Below are positions 41,501 through 49,133 of a DNA stretch of 64,000 nucleotides, piece after piece. The position numbers were made by a program, and so were the translations under genes. The stretch is from Salinispora pacifica CNR114. GTDB taxonomy: Bacteria > Actinomycetota > Actinomycetes > Mycobacteriales > Micromonosporaceae. Location: contig NZ_AZWO01000020.1 of assembly GCF_000514775.1 (NCBI RefSeq), forward strand, positions 45,659 to 109,658, read 5' to 3'. Positions within the stretch are counted from its first letter, which is position 1. The number at the start of each line of letters is the position of its first letter. Below the pieces are notes generated by a model. It was not told where the DNA came from, searched no databases, and was given only the letters and a program-made list of their open reading frames with translations.

Positions 41501-43060
41501 GGTCAGGCCGAGGCCGCAGTCGGCTGCCGCGAGCGCCCCCCGGTCACCGGAGAGCAGCATCACGACCGCGCCGTCGCGTTGCAGCTGGCGTACGGTTTCG
41601 GTGAGCTGGGCACCGCCGGCGAGGACGATGTCGGCGAAGTCGTACCGGCCCGGGTCGTCGTCGGCGACGACCAGCCGCAACCCCGCGCGTCGGGCGGCGG
41701 CCGGCAGAAGGTCCACGCCGGGGGCCGGCTCGGCCTCGACCCGCAGCAGCGCGACGAGCCGACCGCCGTGGGCCAGGCCGAGGAGTTGGCCACCGGAGGC
41801 GCGAAGCCGGTCGCTGTGCAGGGTGTCGCCCGGGTTCGCCGCGTCCAGGCGGTCCAGCGGGCCGATACTCCAGCCGTCGCCGTGCTGGACCGCCGCCGGC
41901 TGATCCGGGTCGAAGAGGGCAAATGCTCGAGCACCCACCTCGCCCAGCTCCGCGTCACCCAGTGGCGCCAGGTCGCTGAGGAGGCCGCGGTCGGAGCCGA
42001 GGGCCGTGGCGTCCAGCACCAGCGTGTCGATTCGGTCGAGTTCGCGGAGCGCGCGGCGGTCCATGGCGATGACGCCGCGCCGCGCGAGCACGCTACCGAG
42101 CTGTGCGGCGTACCCCTCCCGGCCGGCGCCGCTGGCCTTCGGCAGCGTGGCGAGGCCGAGTGCGGCGGCGCGTTTCGGACCGGCCACCGGGGTTGCGGCG
42201 GCGGCGGCTGCCGCGCCGGTGTGGAGCATCCGGAGCACGTACTTCTCGGCCGGTCCATCCGGCTTCGGGCAGGGTCGTTCGGCGGGCAGGACGGGGGCAG
42301 CGGCCCGGCCCGGGGCGCCGGTGAGCCGGGGCTCGGCTGCTGTCCACGCGGCGAGTTGGGCCCGTGCCTCGCCCCACTGCACCACCCGCTGGAGGCTGTC
42401 CAGGACGATGCCGGTCCAGCCGCCCGCGAGGCCCTGCGCCACCGCCTCGGCCAGCGGGAAGAGGAGGTCGGCACGCGGGTCGGCGCGCACTCCCCGGTCG
42501 GCGAGGGCGTGCAGCCTCGGGTGTAGGTCAATCGCGTTGAGGAGGCCGGCGACCTCCCCCGGCACCGGGGTGAAGGGCAGGATTCGGGTGGCGGCGGAGA
42601 GCGTCAGACCGAGCGCGTCGGAGGCGAGGGCGCCGAGCGTACGGGGGGTGCGGGGGCCCTCCTCCGGCGGGTGCGGCGGTGGGATCTCCGGGTCCGGTTC
42701 GTGCGGGCTGACGCGTTCGGCACGGGCCACGGTGGCGATCAGATCGCGCAGCCGTGGCTCGGGGGAACCGACGGCGACCACCACCCGCCCCGAGGGGGCG
42801 TTCACCCGGGCCCAGCTCACGCCGGGTACGCGTTCCAGCGCCGCTTCGACCTGCCGGGCGAGCCGGTCCCCGCCGTCCTGACAGACACCGTGCACCTCGA
42901 TGTGGTGTCGGCTGTGGCGGGACCAGACCCGGCGGCGGGCCAGCCCGGTGAGCCGCGCGGCCCGGGCAGCGGCCGACCCGAGGCCGCGGGCCGTCTGCCC
43001 CATCAGCTCTGGCACGGCCGGTACGCGCACGCTGCCAGCGACGCGTCCCAGCGGGATCAT
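38594..43060 (-). CDS. Giant P-type cation ATPase with inactive N-terminal module
   Basis: 1,488 residues, resembling mycobacterial CtpI/CtpH-type ATPases. An HMA-like domain is at about 45-120. Residues about 330-570 look like a decayed catalytic core: DRIDTLVLDATALGSD at 350 where DKTGTLT is expected, and VVMLLSGDRGALAAADCGLG. The active module begins near 620: TGES near 780, phosphorylation Asp938 in CFDKTGTLTEG, ITGDHPATAEAI, and MTGDGANDAPAIRLADVGIA near 1215. It should move a divalent cation, identity unknown. The terminal 45 residues are Pro/Arg-rich. Confidence 0.88.
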   Translation of the reverse strand: MIPLGRVAGSVRVPAVPELMGQTARGLGSAAARAARLTGLARRRVWSRHSRHHIEVHGVCQDGGDRLARQVEAALERVPGVSWARVNAPSGRVVVAVGSPEPRLRDLIATVARAERVSPHEPDPEIPPPHPPEEGPRTPRTLGALASDALGLTLSAATRILPFTPVPGEVAGLLNAIDLHPRLHALADRGVRADPRADLLFPLAEAVAQGLAGGWTGIVLDSLQRVVQWGEARAQLAAWTAAEPRLTGAPGRAAAPVLPAERPCPKPDGPAEKYVLRMLHTGAAAAAAATPVAGPKRAAALGLATLPKASGAGREGYAAQLGSVLARRGVIAMDRRALRELDRIDTLVLDATALGSDRGLLSDLAPLGDAELGEVGARAFALFDPDQPAAVQHGDGWSIGPLDRLDAANPGDTLHSDRLRASGGQLLGLAHGGRLVALLRVEAEPAPGVDLLPAAARRAGLRLVVADDDPGRYDFADIVLAGGAQLTETVRQLQRDGAVVMLLSGDRGALAAADCGLGLTIDEELPPWGAHLLVGTDLEAAALVVEAAGVARRMTRQNIRLGLGGAGLGTLSALTAAREQLPDRTQAAVNGTAALAFAHGVWRAHHLPKPTEAPAGRTAVPWHLMPVGTVLNELGSSFDGLDPTEADRRHSNQVTDGGPTPTLLRAFLDELANPLTPVLAAGAVLSASFGSLVDAALVSGVVGGSALVGAVHQRNTERSLAELLSRTAVTARVRRSGAEQQLPADNLVPGDVIILEPGDAVPADCRILEATGLEADESSLTGESLPVGKTDRPVAASDIADRHSMLYEGTTVAAGHGRGVVVATGTDTEAGRSLSLARQSRPSGGVEARLGGLTGSAIPLALGSAVAVAGAGVARGVPLAETASTAANLAVASVPEGLPFLVSAAQLAAARRLAERGALVRNPRTIEALGRVDVLCFDKTGTLTEGRLVLSGVGDGTRFATVDRLDDHLRMILAVALRATPDAEDPDQLPEQADRAIRRAAQETNTVEQTGAEDWRPAGELPFEPSRGYHATVGTCDAGLVLSVKGAPETVLPRCRSRRTEAGVVPLDDATRETVQQELLRHAGAGQRVLALAERIMSDESVTDHDVQGLTFVGILALADGIRASAAPAVESIRRAGVHTIMITGDHPATAEAIGSVISPGDGQRVATANDLVDLDDEALAARLVTTDIVARCTPAHKVRIIQALRTCGRTVAMTGDGANDAPAIRLADVGIALGQRGTPAARAAADLVVLDDRLETIIATLAEGRAMWSSVRHALSILFGGNLGEIAFSIVTAAVDGHSALNGRQLLLVNLLTDLAPALAVAVRPPPPEQSENLLREGPDTSLGATLNRELGVRATSTALGATAGWVLARWVAASPRRAGTVALVSLIGTQLGQTLLAGGTTRGVLLSTAGSVGVLVLVVQTPGLSHFFGCTPLGPIGWTIATGSAAGAALANGTVARLVEQLPAPPRPGVDLPDLLARLRHRGHGG

Positions 43061-43277
43061 CGAGGCGTAGGGCGGTACTCGTATCGGCGCGATTCCCCGG
43101 TGTCGCTCTTCCCGTACGCCATCCCGCCTCCCACGCCGTGTGTCCCGGCGGTCTGACTTCCCGCCCGGCCGTCCGTTATGCCCCTGACCAACGGCGAAGT
43201 TCTACCGGTCAGGCCGGCATGGCGGGCGCCGACGGTGGAAGACCAGAGCGGTCACCGCCGTTTCTGGGGAGGTCGAG

Positions 43278-43538
43278 ATGAGTATGTTGACCCGGGATCT
43301 CAGTGGGAGTCGGGACATGGTTCGGACGTTCACCCGCCGAGTGGAGGTGCCGGTACTGGGGGAGGTGGCCATCCCGCCCCCGGACAAGCTGGCGTACTAC
43401 GCGGGGGTGGGTCTGCTCACCCTGTTGCAGGTCATCGAGTGGCCGGTGGCGTTGGTGGTAACCGCTGGTCACGTGCTCGCCGACCAGCATCTGTCCGGGC
43501 TGGCCAAGGGGCTTGGGGAGGCGATGGAGACCGCCTGA
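43278..43538 (+). CDS. Small conserved membrane protein
   Basis: 86 residues, GGGGAGGTCGAG before ATG. An amphipathic N-terminus with EVAIPPPDKLAYYAGVG leads to one or two membrane helices (VGLLTLLQVIEWPVALVVTA) and a short C-terminal tail. Divergent from the ATPase gene and 200 bases away. No family recognised beyond a general actinobacterial small membrane protein. Confidence 0.7.
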   Translation: MSMLTRDLSGSRDMVRTFTRRVEVPVLGEVAIPPPDKLAYYAGVGLLTLLQVIEWPVALVVTAGHVLADQHLSGLAKGLGEAMETA

Positions 43539-43672
43539 CCACCCTGGCGGGGTGCACCCGGCGATCCTCGGTGTTCCCGGGCCGGGTCGGGGTGGGTGGG
43601 CGCTGGACACGAACGGGGGAACCCGTCTGCGGCCACCGCCTGACCCGGCTCGGACAGACCTACGGTGGCTTC

Positions 43673-43867
43673 ATGTTGGTCCTGGTCACCACCGTGGTTC
43701 TGTACGTCGGAGGGTTCATCTTCCTGTACGGCGTGATTCGCCTCGCGATCCGGCACTCCCTGGAGGAGGCGGAGGTACGGCGGATCGAGGCCCAGCGGGC
43801 CGAGGAGTTGGCTGCCCACCGTGATCGGACCCTGTTGGAGGGGAAGGGCTATCTCGCCGGGAGTTGA
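43673..43867 (+). CDS. 64-residue membrane protein with helical tail
   Basis: One N-terminal transmembrane helix (LVLVTTVVLYVGGFIFLYGV) followed by a charged amphipathic tail with Glu/Arg heptads (SLEEAEVRRIEAQRAEELAA). Start at ATG 43673; a weak ribosome site. Small bitopic proteins of this type often sit on other membrane complexes. Function unknown. Confidence 0.65.
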   Translation: MLVLVTTVVLYVGGFIFLYGVIRLAIRHSLEEAEVRRIEAQRAEELAAHRDRTLLEGKGYLAGS

Positions 43868-43916
43868 CCTGGTGGTAGCGGCGCCCGCGCTATCAGGTAG
43901 CGGGGTCTGTCAATGT

Positions 43917-43932
43917 TGTTACACGTGAAACA
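43917..43932. promoter_or_regulatory. parS-like ParB binding site
   Basis: TGTTACACGTGAAACA differs at one position from the bacterial parS consensus TGTTTCACGTGAAACA; the central palindromic ACACGTG/CACGTGA core is intact. It is intergenic. parS sites cluster near oriC, which agrees with the tRNA-Ile/tRNA-Ala/DLW-39 context. Confidence 0.75.
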
Positions 43933-43974
43933 TCGGGGTGGTCGATGTTCGGGGCCGCCGCCCGAGGTGCTCCA

Positions 43975-44610
43975 TCAGCCCCCGGTCGCCAGGTGCCGCT
44001 GGGCCTCGGTCAGGGCGGCGAGTAGGGCTGACGAATCCTGCGCGCCGCGCACCGCGTACCGGCCGGCGAGAACGTAGGTCGGCACGCTCGTGATGCCGAG
44101 TTCCCGCGCGGCGGCCAACCGGGCCCGGACCTCGGCTACCTGCCCGTCGGAATCGAGGAAGGTGTGGGCTGCCGGGGCGTCCAGGCCGACCTCGCCGGCG
44201 ATCGTGGCCAGAGCCGGTCGGGAGCCGATGTCGACGCCGTCGCGGAAGTGGGCCCGGTGTAGCGCCTCGACCGTCTCGGCGGCCCGGTCCCGCTCGGTCG
44301 CCCAGGCGACCAGCCGATGCGCGTCGAAGGTGTTCGCGTCGAGCGCACGATCGAAGTCGAACTCGATGCCGTCTCCGGCGGCGGCCCGCGTGACCTGGTC
44401 CGCCATCTGCCGCGCGCGCTCCCGGCCGCCGAACTTCGCGCCCAGCGCGTCCAGTAGCGGCAGCGGCTCGGGTACCGGCGCCGGGTCGATCTGAAATGGT
44501 CGATAGCTGACGGTCACGGCGCCGTCGTAGGACGCGAGCGCCCGCTCCAACCGGCGCTTGCCGAGATAGCACCAGGGGCAGACCAGGTCGCTGTAGATTT
44601 CGATCTCCAT
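43975..44610 (-). CDS. FrnE-like DsbA family oxidoreductase
   Basis: 211 residues from ATG 44610. The thioredoxin-fold active site CPWC is at residues 12-15 (DLVCPWCYLGKRRLE), and the cis-Pro loop is GITSVPTYVLAG near 180. Length and the SYRPFQIDPAP segment match FrnE, a cytoplasmic DsbA-like disulfide oxidoreductase. No signal peptide. Twenty bases separate it from the SufE gene, with a weak ribosome site. Likely thiol/disulfide homeostasis. Confidence 0.88.
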   Translation of the reverse strand: MEIEIYSDLVCPWCYLGKRRLERALASYDGAVTVSYRPFQIDPAPVPEPLPLLDALGAKFGGRERARQMADQVTRAAAGDGIEFDFDRALDANTFDAHRLVAWATERDRAAETVEALHRAHFRDGVDIGSRPALATIAGEVGLDAPAAHTFLDSDGQVAEVRARLAAARELGITSVPTYVLAGRYAVRGAQDSSALLAALTEAQRHLATGG

Positions 44611-44630
44611 AACCGAGGGCAACCCGGGGG

Positions 44631-45059
44631 TCAGCTCGTCTGTTCCCGGACCTGACGTTTGAGTCGGGCCAGGACCGCGGTGCCGCCCCGGATCCGCAGC
44701 GGACTGACTGCCTGGGTCAGGCCCATCCGCTGGTACAGGTCGTCGGGGACGGCCAGCACCTGCTCCGGCCGAGCGCCGGCGAGCCCCTCGGCGAGGATGC
44801 CCGCGAAGGCGCGGGTGGTGGCGGCCTCGGGTGGGCAGTCGAAAACGGTCTCGACACTGCCCTCCGGAGTCACACGTGCGCGTAGGAAGAGCGCCGTCTG
44901 GCACTCCGGGACCGGCTCCAGCTCCGCGCGGTCGGGGTGGCCGGACGGCAACGTCCCGATGGCGTCGGCATACTCCAATAGCAGTTCCAGCACGATGTCA
45001 CGGGGCGCCGTGGCGAACTCGTCCACGATCTCGACCAGCCGGGGAGGCATCTCGGGCAT
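44631..45059 (-). CDS. sufE: SufE family sulfur-transfer protein
   Basis: 142 residues. SufE features: helical start, PECQTALFLRARV holding the presumed sulfur-accepting Cys51-like position, then FDCPPEAATTRAFAGILAEG. It accepts persulfide sulfur from SufS and enhances Fe-S cluster assembly. It lacks the rhodanese-type sulfurtransferase gene that is often just upstream in actinobacteria. Shares direction with FrnE. Confidence 0.88.
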   Translation of the reverse strand: MPEMPPRLVEIVDEFATAPRDIVLELLLEYADAIGTLPSGHPDRAELEPVPECQTALFLRARVTPEGSVETVFDCPPEAATTRAFAGILAEGLAGARPEQVLAVPDDLYQRMGLTQAVSPLRIRGGTAVLARLKRQVREQTS

Positions 45060-45216
45060 CCCGCCAGGCTACCGTCGCCCGGAAGCCGGATCGGGACGTG
45101 TGACGGCGGAGCGCGCCCGTCTCCCGGCGGTGCGGCATGCCTCCGCCGGACGTCGGGGCGCGTCCACCGCACGGCAGCGGGGCGCGCTCGTGCCATGGCA
45201 GCGGGGCGCGTTCACG

Positions 45217-45642
45217 TCACGGCGTCGGGGCCTGTCCGGTGAGCTGGCCGAGCGCCGACTGGGGGTCGAGCCGCAGGGCGAGGTCACCGAGGGAGACGAT
45301 GCCGACCAGCTTTCGCTCGTTGTCGCAGACCAGTACCCGCCGTACGCCCCGTTCCCGCATGAGGGCCGCCGCCTCGCCCGCGGTGCAGTTCTGTTCGATC
45401 ATCACCACCTCACGGGTGATGATCGAACCAATGGTGGTCCGGGCCGGGTCGCTCCGCTGGGCGACGGCCCGAACCACGATGTCCCGGTCGGTGAGTACCC
45501 CGGCGAGCGTGGCGCCGTCGGTAGCGACCACGTCTCCGATGTCGGCCTCTTTCATCACCCGTGCCGCTTCGTCCAGAGTGGTCTCCAACGGCAGGTAGAT
45601 GACCTGCTTCGTCATCACGTCACTGACCCGGAAACTGGTCAT
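45217..45642 (-). CDS. CBS-domain pair protein
   Basis: 141 residues from ATG 45642 with AAGGAG upstream. Two CBS motifs: VSDVMTKQVIYLPLETTLDE with GVLTDRDIVVRAV (residues 5-62), and IGSIITREVVMIEQNCTAGE with RVLVCDNERKLVGIVSLGDL (about 70-130). Such stand-alone pairs bind adenine nucleotides and sense energy state. No fused enzyme; C-terminal 12 residues are a free tail. Partner unknown. Confidence 0.9.
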   Translation of the reverse strand: MTSFRVSDVMTKQVIYLPLETTLDEAARVMKEADIGDVVATDGATLAGVLTDRDIVVRAVAQRSDPARTTIGSIITREVVMIEQNCTAGEAAALMRERGVRRVLVCDNERKLVGIVSLGDLALRLDPQSALGQLTGQAPTP

Positions 45643-45887
45643 GGGACTCCTTTGGCAGCGATTCAGCCCGATCGGGACGCGGTTCCCCGATTCCCCCCTT
45701 ACTACACCTACCTCTGCGGTCACCCCTTCGGCCAGAGGCTTTCGGACTCCGCACCGCCTCGATGCCACCCGGTTCGACCCCGGGGGCACCAAGAGAAGCA
45801 TCATTGGTGAGAAACTATCGCTTCTCAGGCGGGGCTTGCCGCTACCGGAGGCGGAGACACGGGTCCTTCCCTACCCTGGAGGGTGTA

Positions 45888-46655
45888 GTGGGCTGGCGCA
45901 GTTTTGTGGCGGTCGGGGACAGCTTCACCGAGGGCCTTGACGACACGTACCCGGATGGCGGCTTTCGGGGCTGGGCCGACCTGGTGGCCACCCGGCTCGC
46001 CGCGGAAGCCGGGTCTGAGTTCCGGTACGCGAACCTCGCTGTTCGCGGCCGGCTCTTTCCTCGGGTGGTGGACGAGCAGGTTCCCGCCGCGTTGGCGATG
46101 CAGCCGGATTTGATCAGTTTCGCGGCGGGTGGGAACGATGTGCTGCGGCGAAGCTTCGACCCGGATGGCCTGATCGCGCGCTTCAACGACGTGGTGGGGC
46201 GGCTGCGCGCCGGCGGGGCCGACGTGGTCCTGTTCCGCTTCGCCGACGTCATGGCCCGCCTGCCCGGGCAGCGGCTGGTCGCCCCTCGAGTGCAGCTGCT
46301 CAACCAGGCGGTCGGTGACACGGCGGAACGGCATGGCGCGATCCTGGTCGACCTGTACGCCGACGACACGTACCTGAATCCGATGCTGTGGAGCACCGAC
46401 CGGTTGCACCTCTCCTCGGCCGGGCACCGGCGGGTGGCTGCCCAGGTGCTGACCGCGCTGGGAGTCAGCTGTGCCGAGGAATGGTTGCTGGCCCCCGAAC
46501 GTCCGCTGCCCCGGCCATGGCTGACGGCCCGTACCGACGACCTCCGCTGGGCCACCCAGTACCTGGCACCCTGGCTGACCCGTCGCCTCACCGGTCGCAG
46601 CTCTGGCGACACGGTCACCGCCAAACGCCCCGATCTGACCCCGTTGAAGGGCTGA
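45888..46655 (+). CDS. SGNH/GDSL hydrolase
   Basis: 255 residues from GTG 45888 (GGAGGGT upstream; the longer ORF start lacks one). Block I is VAVGDSFTEG with catalytic Ser, block III includes AAGGNDVLRR, and the Asp-x-x-His pair is in STDRLHLSSAGHRRV. No signal peptide, so probably cytoplasmic. Esterase or deacetylase activity likely; substrate unknown. The C-terminal 50 residues are basic. Confidence 0.87.
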   Translation: MGWRSFVAVGDSFTEGLDDTYPDGGFRGWADLVATRLAAEAGSEFRYANLAVRGRLFPRVVDEQVPAALAMQPDLISFAAGGNDVLRRSFDPDGLIARFNDVVGRLRAGGADVVLFRFADVMARLPGQRLVAPRVQLLNQAVGDTAERHGAILVDLYADDTYLNPMLWSTDRLHLSSAGHRRVAAQVLTALGVSCAEEWLLAPERPLPRPWLTARTDDLRWATQYLAPWLTRRLTGRSSGDTVTAKRPDLTPLKG

Positions 46656-46773
46656 TCGGCTCCGCTCTGCCCAGGGCCCACCACGCCTGGGCTCGGTCTC
46701 GGCCGTGCTTCGGGAATCCGGGGCACGGCCCCGACCGCTGCACGTGGTGGAGTCCGCGGACTACGCTTTCCCC

Positions 46774-47394
46774 GTGACGGTGCAGCAGTCGCCCAGAGCG
46801 GCGAACGGCGATATGGGCAGTGGCCGGCGTCGGTCCCGTAAGGACGAGATCCTTGAGATCGCGGTCGGGCTGTTTGCCGCCCGGGGCTACCACGGTGTGT
46901 CGATGGATGACATCGGCGCTGCCGCCGGGGTCACCGGTCCGGCGCTCTACCACCACTTCGCTGGCAAGGAGGCGATGCTGGTCGCCGCGTTGATCCCGGT
47001 AAGCGAGGGGCTGCTCACCGGCGGCCGGGAGCGGGCGGCGGACCATCCCGACGACCCTCGCGCCGCGTTGGAGTCGCTGATCGACTTCCATGTCGACTTC
47101 GCGCTGGCCCAACCGGCGGTGATCGCCCTGCACCTGCACGAGCTGGACCGGTTACCTGACCAACCGCGTCGCCGCATCCGCCGGCTCCAGCGGCTGTACG
47201 TCGAGGAGTGGGTGAGCGTGCTGACCGCGTCGCACCCGGGCCTGCCCGACAACGAGGCGCGGGTGCTGGCACACGCCGCCTTTGGCCTGATGAACTCGAC
47301 CCCGTTCCTCGGAGGCGTGGTGGACCGGCAGCGCCGAGCCGAGCTGCTCCGAGGCGCGACACTGGCTGCGCTGTTGGCGCCGACAGCACGCTGA
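46774..47394 (+). CDS. TetR-family regulator of acyl-CoA genes
   Basis: About 206 residues from GTG 46774 (ATG 46813 also possible). TetR helix-turn-helix: SMDDIGAAAGVTGPALYHHF with AGKEAML, then a helical ligand-binding half (ESLIDFHVDFALAQPAVIAL). It directly precedes the carboxylase/lyase/dehydrogenase cluster, and two palindromes (47,450 and 50,264) lie in the cluster's gaps, so it probably senses an acyl-CoA and represses that cluster. Confidence 0.85.
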   Translation: MTVQQSPRAANGDMGSGRRRSRKDEILEIAVGLFAARGYHGVSMDDIGAAAGVTGPALYHHFAGKEAMLVAALIPVSEGLLTGGRERAADHPDDPRAALESLIDFHVDFALAQPAVIALHLHELDRLPDQPRRRIRRLQRLYVEEWVSVLTASHPGLPDNEARVLAHAAFGLMNSTPFLGGVVDRQRRAELLRGATLAALLAPTAR

Positions 47395-47449
47395 GCACTG
47401 GCCCCAAGCCCGAACCTGCCCCAGGCTGGATCGAGGGGCTGTGCCGCAC

Positions 47450-47463
47450 ACTGACTCGTCAGT
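47450..47463. promoter_or_regulatory. Palindrome before carboxylase gene
   Basis: ACTGAC-TC-GTCAGT, six-base perfect arms 57 bases before the biotin carboxylase ATG and just after the TetR gene. Its size suits a TetR dimer site. Sequence differs from the 50,264 palindrome, so one of the two may not be bound by this regulator. Confidence 0.5.
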
Positions 47464-47519
47464 AACCGGGGCGGCATGGTTCCCTAGCTTCCGTTCGACC
47501 CCGGGACGCTGGAGGAAAC

Positions 47520-48857
47520 ATGATCGAGTCACTGCTGGTCGTCAATCGGGGCGAGATCGCCCGCCGGATCATCCGGACCGCGAAGCGGCTCGGGGTCCGG
47601 GCGGTGGCGGTGCACTCGGAGGCGGACGCCGGCCTGCCGTTTGTGACCGAGGCCGACCAGGCGGTCTGTGTTGGTCCGGCGAATCCGGCGCAGAGTTACC
47701 GGAACGTCGAGGCTGTCCTCGCCGCCGCCAAGTCGACCGGCGTGCAGGCGATCCACCCTGGCTACGGTTTCCTGTCGGAGAACGCCGACTTCGCCCAGGC
47801 CGTCGCGGCGAGTGGTCTGCTCTGGGTCGGGCCTGGTCCGGACGCGATCACCGCGATGGGCGACAAGATCAACGCTCGAAATCTGATGGCGGCGGCCGGG
47901 GTGCCGGTCGCGCCGGGCACCACGGAACCGGCGGCGGACCTCGCCGCGGCGGTGAACGCGGCGGCAGAGATCGGCTACCCGGTGATGGTCAAGGCCGCCG
48001 CTGGTGGGGGCGGCATGGGCATGGGAATCGCGGACGACGAGACCGCGCTCCGCACCGAGTACGACAAGGTTCGTGCGTTCGCCGAGCGGATGTTCGGGGA
48101 CGGGTCTGTCCTGATCGAACGGTATTTCCCCCGGGTGCGCCACGTCGAGGTGCAGATTCTCGGCTTGGCTGACGGCCGGGTGGTGGCGCTCGGCGAGCGC
48201 GAGTGCTCGGTGCAGCGACGGAACCAGAAGTTGGTCGAGGAGTCCCCCTCCCCGGCGGTCACCTCGGAGCTTCGGTCCCGTTTTCTGGCCGCGGCGGTGC
48301 GGGCGGGCGAGGCGGTCGGCTACCGCAACGCCGGCACGGTCGAATGCCTGCTCGACCCCACCACCGGCGAGTTCTTCTTCCTGGAGATGAACACGCGACT
48401 GCAGGTCGAGCACCCGGTTACCGAGCTGGTCTACGGGGTTGACCTGGTCGAGGAGCAGTTGCGGGTGGCCGCCGGGCTGCCGCCGACGTTCGACCCGGAT
48501 ACCCTGACGCCGAGGGGGCACGCGATCGAGCTGCGGATCAACGCCGAGGACCCGAAGCGCTTCCTGCCCGGGCCGGGGGCGATCACCACCTGGACCGAGC
48601 CGGCCGGCGAGGGTGTCCGCGTCGATTCGGGGTATGTCGCCGGCAACACGGTGACCCCGTTCTACGACAGCCTGATGGCCAAGCTGATCGTCAGTGGCGC
48701 GGACCGCGCCGAAGCGATCAGTCGCGCGCGGGCCGCGGTGGCGCAGTTCCAGCTGGCTGGGCCGAAGAACAATCTGCCCTTCTTCGCCGAGCTGTTGGAC
48801 AACCCGGAGTTCCTCTCCGGTGACTACGACACCGGCATCGTCTCCCGCATGCGCTGA
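47520..48857 (+). CDS. Biotin carboxylase subunit, no biotin carrier domain
   Basis: 445 residues from ATG 47520 (GGAGGAAAC). A complete ATP-grasp biotin carboxylase: LVVNRGEIARRIIRTAKRLG, GYGFLSENADFAQAV, KAAAGGGGMGMGIA, FFLEMNTRLQVEHPVTE. It ends where the carboxylase domain ends; MCC alpha subunits normally continue to about 650 residues with a biotinyl MKM site. Carboxylates biotin on a carrier, then the carboxyltransferase encoded two genes on acts. Likely isovalerate/leucine pathway. Confidence 0.9.
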   Translation: MIESLLVVNRGEIARRIIRTAKRLGVRAVAVHSEADAGLPFVTEADQAVCVGPANPAQSYRNVEAVLAAAKSTGVQAIHPGYGFLSENADFAQAVAASGLLWVGPGPDAITAMGDKINARNLMAAAGVPVAPGTTEPAADLAAAVNAAAEIGYPVMVKAAAGGGGMGMGIADDETALRTEYDKVRAFAERMFGDGSVLIERYFPRVRHVEVQILGLADGRVVALGERECSVQRRNQKLVEESPSPAVTSELRSRFLAAAVRAGEAVGYRNAGTVECLLDPTTGEFFFLEMNTRLQVEHPVTELVYGVDLVEEQLRVAAGLPPTFDPDTLTPRGHAIELRINAEDPKRFLPGPGAITTWTEPAGEGVRVDSGYVAGNTVTPFYDSLMAKLIVSGADRAEAISRARAAVAQFQLAGPKNNLPFFAELLDNPEFLSGDYDTGIVSRMR

Positions 48858-49133
48858 CCACCTGCTTGTACGCCCTGACGTGTCCGCGTTGGGCGGGTGC
48901 TCCCGGGGTCGAGGTACTGCCCCCGGGGCCAGGCGGTTGATCTGGTGTCGGGTTGGCCCGGGCTGTCGGCGCGGGGCGATGGAGGTGGCGCGGCTTGGGG
49001 CGCTGCCCCCGGGGGTGCGGGCTGATCGGTTGTCGCGCAGCGTCGGCGGTCGAGAGCACACGATCGATTCGGTTGATGGTGTGGGTGACATGCTGGGGGA
49101 GTCGGACCAGAGCGCGTCACAGTGAGGTGGCCC

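Noticed and set aside
40922..42526. A 534-codon plus-strand frame opposite the P-type ATPase
   Set aside because: Antisense shadow of an intact, motif-bearing ATPase; composition is low-complexity.
45173..45215. GGCAGCGGGGCGCG repeated twice upstream of the CBS gene
   Set aside because: Only two copies in GC-rich intergenic DNA with no symmetry; probably chance or a trivial duplication.
48858..49133. A hidden biotin carrier gene between carboxylase and lyase
   Set aside because: All frames read by eye lack an MKM-type site and carry stops or low-complexity sequence.
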